Part shown: positions 57,471 to 64,000 of the stretch, piece after piece
How positions within the stretch are numbered: position 1 is the stretch's first letter
Layout of the letters: each line of letters begins with the position of its first letter
Source of the DNA: Kuschelorhynchus macadamiae
Lineage: Eukaryota > Arthropoda > Insecta > Coleoptera > Curculionidae
Length of the DNA: 64,000 nt
NCBI GenBank assembly: GCA_030620095.1
Contig: JAUTXW010000952.1
Location: 279,001 to 343,000 of the forward strand
Reading direction: 5' to 3'
Translations under genes and position numbers: made by a program
The notes under the pieces: model-generated
Seen by the model: only the letters and a program-made list of their open reading frames with translations
Told to the model about the DNA's origin: nothing
Database searches by the model: none

Positions 57471-58163
57471 GTTGTGTATCTAAAACAATGTCGTTTAGTC
57501 AGCCCGTATACGCAGTTGCCAAATTGAATTATGTTTTTTTTATGCTTTAGTAATATTGTTTTTGCTTATATAGATGGGTTGGTACGCACATTTTTTTTCT
57601 TAAACATCCGCACGAGTCTTGCTGCTTGGCGAGTCTTATCTTTAACAATCCTTGTTTTAATATAGATGGTTAGGTTCTTTTTTTTTTGGAATGATGTAAA
57701 AAAGCGCACCTCAATAAGGAGTGTATCTACACCATTGTGGAATTGAAGTGCAATTTTTTAAAATTTAACCTAAATTTAAATGGCTATAACATGTAAACAA
57801 AATGGTTTGTTTACAAACGATTTTTTACATTTTGTAGGCTTATGTTTTGTTAATATTTTTGTAGTATTTGTCTTTTAAGGGTTGCTTTGGTCTGGTATTT
57901 ACGAAGGATAAGACAAAAATAGTTTTTTTACACGAATTTTGTCAAGAGGAAGAATTTGCAAATCTGTAATTATTTTAATTTTGTATGTATGTAGTCAGTA
58001 AATGGGTTCTTAGGAAAAAAACTAATTTCTCAAAATTTTGATATCTGATTTGTTTTTTTTTTTATTAATTTTTTTCTTATAATACGCATTTTTTTCAACA
58101 TACAATTTTGTGTTTCCCAATGTTAATTTTACTTCAGCGGCGTACTAGTTAATTTGTTCAGAC

Positions 58164-58275
<112 letters not shown>

Positions 58276-58858
58276 TTTTTTTTTCTTAAGTTGGACTTTG
58301 CCTCCTGAATTCCGTAAAGGGTATTTTTACTTTTTCTTGTTATTTTTGATAAAAGTGACTTCAAACCTCGGGACGGTTTTTTAATTTCATTGAATTATTA
58401 CCCGTAGTCTGAGTAATTTTCATTATTTTTTAAACTTAATTTTCTTTAACATAAAAACTACTTTCTTGTAAATTACCAATTCTAGGCACTTTTTAATTAA
58501 AGTTATACCCAACTGAGTATGTTTTCTTCTTTATTAATACATAATTATTAAAATCTTTATACAAGGTGGGAACAACTTTCTCGTCCGTCTCTAACTAATG
58601 AACGGTACTTTCATTTGAAATGAACCTTCCAGGATATATGCAGGTCAGATTAAACTATTCGTGGCATAATAGAGTTATAATATATACTTATCTTTATTTA
58701 TATAATGTATTACACTGTATTTTATTGTATATTTAAATTCCACAATAAAAGTAAAGTTAAATTTTAATTAATTCAAGGTTGTCTATACTTAATGACTGCA
58801 TAACTACACTTACTCAAAAATAAGGAAATTATTAAACAACTATTGGATTTAGAGTTAA

Positions 58859-59077
58859 CTACACAGCCCTTAATTGCAATTGGAAGAGTAATTTCTTATA
58901 ATTCATCTTTAATTTAAATGGTTTGGTTGCAAATACTTTGTTACATTTTGTAAGCTTAGGTTTTATTAAATTTTTTGTGGGATCTAATGTTTTCAACACA
59001 TCTTTACGTAATACAGTACTTAATGCAACTTCAGTTTTGGGACCGAACCGTCGGAAAAGAAAGTTGAAAAATGCCAT
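58859..59077 (-). CDS. Small basic hypothetical protein (72 aa) in foldback centre
   Basis: ATG at 59077 in a good context (AAAATGGCA) starts MAFFNFLFRRFGPKTEVALS, then TVLRKDVLKTLDPTKNLIKP, KLTKCNKVFATKPFKLKMNY, KKLLFQLQLRAV, stop. It is Lys-rich with a hydrophobic N-terminus. I recognise no family. The DNA encoding TKNLIKPKLTKCNKVFATKP has diverged relatives in both foldback arms (57826-57880 and 59810-59850). The ORF is therefore probably part of the element rather than a host gene. It may be non-coding. Confidence 0.3.
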   Translation of the reverse strand: MAFFNFLFRRFGPKTEVALSTVLRKDVLKTLDPTKNLIKPKLTKCNKVFATKPFKLKMNYKKLLFQLQLRAV

Positions 59078-60179
59078 TTTGTAATGGACAAAATTTGCAG
59101 TGAAAATGTTAATTATGCAACCCCTTAAATACAGTGAGTAAAAAATTAAAATCAATTAAATAATTTCAGTTTTTTGTTTTAGACAGTCTTAAAAAAAGTT
59201 TTACAATGCGTAACTTTGTCGCTTTTAAAACTTTTTTTACCTCTTACTTTTCTGCGAGATCTCAGTGCAACAACCTGTATAAAGTATAAACACCTTGTAT
59301 AAAGGTTTTAATAATTATATATTTTTTGGAGACTTAATATACCAAAACTTACTAAGAAAGAAGAAAATATACTGAATTAGGCATAACTTTATTTAAAAAG
59401 TGCCTAGAATTGGTAATTTAAAAGAAAGTAGTTATGATGTTAAACAAATTAGGTTTAAAAAATAATGAAAATTACTACTACGGGTAATAATTCACTTTTA
59501 GATGAGACAAGGTCTAATTTAAGAAAATAAAAAAGATATATAACGGTCTGAAAAAATTAATAAGTTCGCCCCTAAAATAAAATTAATTAAAAAACACAAA
59601 TCATCAGATATCAACATTTTGAGAAATTAGTTTTTTTCTAAACATCGCATTTATTAAGTACATACGTATAGAATCAAAATAATTTCAGATTTGCGAATTT
59701 TCGCTCTTGACAAAGTTCATGTAAAAAAAACCCCTTTTCTCTTATACCCTCGTATATAGCAAAACTACTAGACTAAGCAACCCTTAAAACACGCATACCA
59801 CACAAATGTTAACAAAACATAAGTCTACAAAATGCAAAAAACCGTTTAATTTTACATTCAAACTTGTAACTTGTATTTTTAAAAAACTTTATTTTTAAAA
59901 CACGAAATTACAATGGATGTTGACCGATCTATGGCTACTTAATTAAAGATGATTACTAATTTCTTCTATATTTATATAAAAATAATGCTGAAATAGCAAG
60001 AATGAATAAGTAATCAGAAATATGATGCTTAATTCTAAATGATTCATCGGAAGTGGCCATATAATTCCTCCCTTATTGAGAAAATCGGGGTTGGAGATTC
60101 TAATTTTATGTCCACTTTTACATTTTCTTTAATTTTTCCTTTCTGCAATAATAATACAAGAAACTATGATTGTAAATAT

Positions 60180-61245
60180 TATAATAATAATTATTTTGAG
60201 TAATTGAAACTCCAGAATTTACAAAGTCCATTTGTTTTAGGGGATGAATTATTAATCTTTTAGCATTCTCTAAATCTTCATTGATTTTATCAAGATTTAT
60301 ATATTATATATATATTTATTGATGAGAGTTTTAGTCTTAAACTAATTGTTTCTAGTTTTTGAGAATCGTAAATATTATTTTGGATTTTTACTTTGCAATC
60401 TGAAGGCAATATTAAGGATACTTTGTCAATGGTTTCAACGCTATGTTGATTTGGACATTGAAAGTATATGCTTTCTTTAGAAGCAGGTATAATTATAAGG
60501 GAATTGTCCTCAAGTTGATTTATAGAAGTTTTATTATATTTAATTGGTATTAGTGGACAATGGTTTGTCAAATTAATTGTTTGAGGTATACAGGGTTCGT
60601 TTTTATTCAGTGTGTCTCTAGAACATAAAGATATATTTTCTATTTTATAACAATTTTCTTTTGAGTTGTAAAAGTCATCTGTAGATCTCAATAAATACGG
60701 ATTATTTAAAATCGTTATTTGATTATTTATTGGTATTGGATATATTCGATAAAGTATATAAGGTTTCTCTAAAATTAAAGGTATTGCAATATAAAATATA
60801 ATTAGATCATTCTTAATTGTCACATCTGCGTGTGCTACTTCGTAATATTTAATTATATTGTCGAAATGAATACGACTCTCGGGCCTTATCTTAGTAATTA
60901 TTCTGCGAAGTTCTTTATACTTAATAATACTGTGATGCATAATGTTTATTTCCGCAAAGTTTATTGCAGTTTGCAAATTACTTTTTATGTCATGAATGAC
61001 ACGTAGATTAGTCTCAATATTGTCTAGCGTAACAATATAGTAAGACGAAGTGGTTGTAGTATGAGTCATATTAGTGAGGTCTTCCATCCGGGTTAATAAC
61101 TTTTGCTGATTAGTTTTAATATTAGTCAGCTGTGCGTCAAGATCTTTTGTTAATTGTTTTACAATAGTCTGGGTTGCAGACAAATCTTTATGTAAGATTT
61201 CTTGATTTTCTCGTAATATTTTAATATAATTGTCGTATCTTTCTC
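60180..61245 (-). pseudogene. Errantivirus env-like gene, frameshifted
   Basis: The open stretch 60290-61183 on minus (about 300 codons; the first codon in that span is TTG, and the frame continues upstream to ~61240) includes a coiled, Asn/Thr-rich start and then the block DLIIFYIAIPLILEKPYILY followed by YPIPI. That block is diagnostic of insect errantivirus and baculovirus-F-like envelope proteins. Several paired cysteines follow (ENCYKIENISLC, CPLIP, CPNQHS). The frame is lost in a TATATA stretch near 60300, and the membrane-proximal end continues in another frame to ~60180. Family role: membrane fusion glycoprotein; here broken. Confidence 0.8.
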
Positions 61246-61249
61246 CATT

Positions 61250-62240
61250 TTGTCAGTAAGTTCCTGAAAATTACGAACGTCTTTTAATATCTTTTGGGTG
61301 TCTTTGGTTTTTAAAAGTAGCTGGTTTGTATTTTGGTTCTAACTTTAATGGTAGTTTTCGAGGTGTATGTAATAGTTGTTTTGTAGCTTCAGCTATTTCT
61401 GGGACAATCTCGCTCGACATTTAATTTAGCTAGGACATTAGCCTTTTTCGCACTTAATTTTAGATTTATTTTTTCATTAAGTTCACTAAATATTTGGGCG
61501 AGTTCATGTATGTAATCAGTTTGTATTTGATTTATATTTTTCTCAAAATTCAGTTGATAATTTAAATTTCCTTTTAATATTTGAAATGGTGTATATTCAT
61601 GTGTTGAATGTATACTGTTATTATAATTAAGGATTGCGATATCCATTAATTCTTGTATTGTTTTAGTTCGATGTTCGTTTCTAAGGACAATAAGACTTTC
61701 TTTCAAAGTTGAATGAAATCTTTCGATTGGTGAGTTCGAATTTGGGTTATAAGGTGTAGTAAAATGTAATTCAATCTGATAAGTCTTGCAAAGGTCTTGT
61801 ACTAAATTACTTTCAAAGTTTTGTGCATTATCAGTTGTAATTTTACAGGGTGTACCATGATGTGAAAAGAATTTAATTAGATTTTAACAAATCTCGATTG
61901 ATGTTTCATTTACAGGGTATGCTGTAGCAAATTTAGAGAAGTTATCTATTATTGTCAAATATTTTTGACCTGAAATGGAATATATATCCATATAAATATG
62001 TTCCATGGGTTTACAGCCTGTTGGTGTTGGTTTAAAAATTACTTTATAGGAATGTCTATCATATTTGGTTTTTTGACATATTTCGCATGTATTAACAAAA
62101 TTAATTACGTCTTTTTCAAGGCTTTGCCAATAATATCTTTGCTTTATATTTTTTATATTTTCAGTCATTCCTCTATGGGATGTTTTAGTGGTATGATATC
62201 TTTCAATTATATATCCTCTAATAGTGTATTAGAAATAACA
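61250..62240 (-). pseudogene. Gypsy integrase region, interrupted
   Basis: The minus strand carries an HHCC zinc-binding region (HTTKTSHRGM start, FVNTCEICQKTK), the catalytic core start (YMDIYSISGQKYLTIIDNFS), an in-frame TAA at 61884-61886, then HGTPCKITTDNAQNFESN and YNPNSNSPIERFHSTLKESL with the DD35E residues. A C-terminal region ends at a stop near 61389. A further Pro/Lys-rich stretch to ~61265 lies in a shifted frame. It is separated from the upstream RT/RNase H frame by frameshifts around 62230-62270. Confidence 0.85.
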
Positions 62241-62252
62241 AGGTTGTAGGCG

Positions 62253-63998
62253 TTATTTTGAAAGGTTTCTTGGAAAATTCGAATTATTAAATAATTCTTT
62301 TTGGGAAAGTGTAAACAATAAGTGTAAATAACAGAGTCTTTGGATTATTTCGGTTATTGGGTTTTGATTTATAAAAATTATTAATCGCTTTTTGGTTTCA
62401 AATAATTTTTTAGTGACAACATAAGGTTGTTCCTTTTCAGTCCATTTAAATATGATTTGGTTTTTAAAAGTGTTCAGGGCTTTACTAACATACGGGGCTC
62501 CTAATATGGGGTCTTCTCTTGACGTATGTATAGTTTCTGTGTCTGATTTTGAAAGTAAATCAGCTTTTGGCTCCTTTGGAATGTCATTTGTACTGGCTGA
62601 ATCCGTTTCTGAGTTGTTTTGATTGATTTTTTCTTCGTCATTGATTTTACTTGTTGATGGCAATGGCGATGGTGTTTTAATTGGTTTATTTGGGGGTTTA
62701 ATTTGAATATCGGAAATTATATTAATTTTTGGTTTCTTCTTTTCTTTATTTGCCTTTTTTGGTTTTTCGAATAGGTTTTCTTGGGTGTCAAAGAAATGTT
62801 TTATTTTTTCATGCCAAATATATTGGTCGTCAGAATTTTCTTCTTTTTCACATACTGCTGACATATGCGTCAATGGTGATTTTATTATTTCGGTTGGGTA
62901 CAATTCTTGAGGTGGTCTTGAAAGTGCATCGGCGTTGGAATTTAGGGTTCCTTTTTTATATTGAATATCATATTCATATTCTTGCAGTTTTAGTCGCCAT
63001 CTTACTAATTTTGAATTCGGTTCTTTTATTGAGAACAGCCATTGTAATGGTTTATGGTCTGTTACAATTGTGAATTTTCTGCCAAATAAATAAGGTCTGA
63101 AATATTTTGTTGCCCAAACAATAGCAAGAAGTTCTTTTTCTATTGTTGAGTAGTTGCATTCTGATTGATTCAGAGTTCTGCTAGCAAATGCTATAGGTAG
63201 GTCGTTTCCTATTTTTCCTTGTGAAAGTATTGCTCCAATAGCGTAATTTGAAGCGTCAGTGGTCAAAATAAAAGGTTTACTAAAATCTGGGTGTTGTAAT
63301 ATAGGGTCATTAGTTAAGATATTTTTACATAGATTAAATGCGGTAATAAATGCTTTATCATGATTTATTTTAACGTTTTTCTTTAAACAATGAGTCAAAG
63401 GTTTCGTTATTTTTGCAAAATTCTTTATAAATTTTCGGTAGTAACCGACTAAACCGAGAAATGATTTTATTTCTTTTGGTGTTTTAGGGATTTTAAAATT
63501 TTTTATTGCTTCGATTTTTTTGGGATTTGGTTTGATACCGTCAGGGGTAATAACATGACCTAAAAATTCAATTGTCTTATGCAAGAATTCGGAGTTATCT
63601 AATTGGATTTTCATGTTAAAAGAACTTAATCTGTTAAATACTTGTTTTAAAGAGTCTAAATGTTCTTGAAGACTGGTTGAAAAGATAATTATATCGTCCA
63701 TATATACAAGACATATTTTTCCTTGTAATCCGCGTAAAACGTTATCCATTGCACGCTGAAAAGTGGAAGGTGCATTTTTTAGTCCGAAAGGCATTCTGGT
63801 ATATTCGTAATGTCCATGTTCTAGATTGAATGCTGTTTTTGGTATACTTTTTGGGTCCATTTCTATTTGATGAAAACCGCTGGCTAAGTCAAGTGTTGTA
63901 AAATATTGACTTCTACCAAGTTTATCAAGTATATCTGCGATATTTGGAACAGGATATCTATCTTTTATAGTCTTTTCGTTGATTTTTCTGTAATCTAT
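62253..63998 (-). CDS. Gypsy pol: reverse transcriptase and RNase H, partial
   Basis: Open from the window edge (frame starts at 63998 with IDYRKINEKTIKDRYPVP) down to 62253, with no stop inside. RT motifs: FTTLDLASGFHQIEM, MPFGLKNAPSTFQRAM, CLVYMDDIIIF (catalytic YMDD), FLGLVGYYRKFIKNFAK. RNase H: ILTTDASNYAIGAIL, STIEKELLAIVWATKYF, TIVTDHKPLQW, NSNADALSRPP. After the RNase H a long Lys/Pro/Ser-rich linker follows, and the frame ends at FPRNLSK before the integrase. The real start of pol is beyond the window. This part could still be translated, but downstream integrase and env are broken. Confidence 0.92.
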   Translation of the reverse strand: MDYRKINEKTIKDRYPVPNIADILDKLGRSQYFTTLDLASGFHQIEMDPKSIPKTAFNLEHGHYEYTRMPFGLKNAPSTFQRAMDNVLRGLQGKICLVYMDDIIIFSTSLQEHLDSLKQVFNRLSSFNMKIQLDNSEFLHKTIEFLGHVITPDGIKPNPKKIEAIKNFKIPKTPKEIKSFLGLVGYYRKFIKNFAKITKPLTHCLKKNVKINHDKAFITAFNLCKNILTNDPILQHPDFSKPFILTTDASNYAIGAILSQGKIGNDLPIAFASRTLNQSECNYSTIEKELLAIVWATKYFRPYLFGRKFTIVTDHKPLQWLFSIKEPNSKLVRWRLKLQEYEYDIQYKKGTLNSNADALSRPPQELYPTEIIKSPLTHMSAVCEKEENSDDQYIWHEKIKHFFDTQENLFEKPKKANKEKKKPKINIISDIQIKPPNKPIKTPSPLPSTSKINDEEKINQNNSETDSASTNDIPKEPKADLLSKSDTETIHTSREDPILGAPYVSKALNTFKNQIIFKWTEKEQPYVVTKKLFETKKRLIIFINQNPITEIIQRLCYLHLLFTLSQKELFNNSNFPRNLSK

Positions 63999-64000
63999 CA

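Larger units (their letters stand above)
59900..64000 (-). mobile_element. Gypsy/errantivirus-like LTR element, 3' part, runs off window
   Basis: On minus, from the right edge: pol reverse transcriptase and RNase H, an integrase region with breaks, then an env-like gene, a purine-rich tract (AAGGGAGGAATT at ~60064-60077) and a probable 3' LTR with AATAAAG near 59895. Gag, protease and the 5' LTR lie beyond 64000. LTR ends cannot be fixed without the partner LTR. The gene order pol-env marks it as an endogenous retrovirus-like insect element. Several frame breaks show that it is inactive. Confidence 0.88.

Overview
The window looks like a TE-bloated, AT-rich insect genome segment. The main evidence is a classical insect odorant-binding protein (OBP) gene, together with typical insect transposable elements (TEs): Tc1/mariner, hAT, Jockey/CR1-like LINEs, Penelope and an env-bearing Gypsy element. 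The insect order cannot be fixed from sequence alone. Coding exons are tiny islands in a sea of repeats, and most long open frames are (TA)n tracts or decayed transposases.

Host genes. (1) A complete OBP gene on + can be assembled from seven exons (11822-20210): signal-peptide exon, four-exon core, C5/C6 exon and a 5-codon terminal exon. It gives 137 residues with all six OBP cysteines. A second signal-peptide exon with the same splice phase lies 3.7 kb upstream (8058-8114), each with its own TATA-like box. (2) Two consecutive exons of a class VII-like unconventional myosin (47473-47733 and 53967-54151, +) encode the N-terminal SH3-like region and the start of the motor domain. The P-loop exon is not seen in the remaining 9.8 kb. 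(3) A possible orphan terminal exon on - (42649-42872) is more GC-rich than its surroundings.

Layout. 1-1626: complete but decayed Tc1 element with ~200-bp terminal inverted repeats. 1.77-7.2 kb: (TA)n, two hAT-like non-autonomous elements, a GCCGCCATTTTGTT-type repeat array and a GGAATACAT minisatellite. 8-20.2 kb: OBP locus, with introns holding a LINE, a mariner element, a foldback MITE and a Penelope fragment. 20.2-29 kb: mariner remnant, 5'-truncated LINE, repeat array, hAT remnant, and a 2.9-kb IS630/Tc1-type element carrying a foldback insertion. 29.3-38.1 kb: long arrays of one higher-order repeat (~515-bp period, both orientations), a nested palindrome, and a 2.3-kb mariner-like element with ~460-bp inverted repeats inserted cleanly at TA. 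38.2-47 kb: deleted mariner elements, LINE fragment, complex foldback. 47.4-54.2 kb: myosin exons, with an intron filled by a Penelope element and a long-TIR transposon. 55.3-59.9 kb: repeat array and a 2-kb foldback element carrying a small ORF. 59.9-64 kb: 3' part of a broken Gypsy/errantivirus-like element on -, running off the window.

The most unusual material is the higher-order repeat family with its hairpin-like cap, the recurring stem-GAAACGTC motifs (hammerhead-like), the large foldback elements, and the duplicated OBP first exon. I found no CRISPR array, rRNA, tRNA or prokaryotic system.
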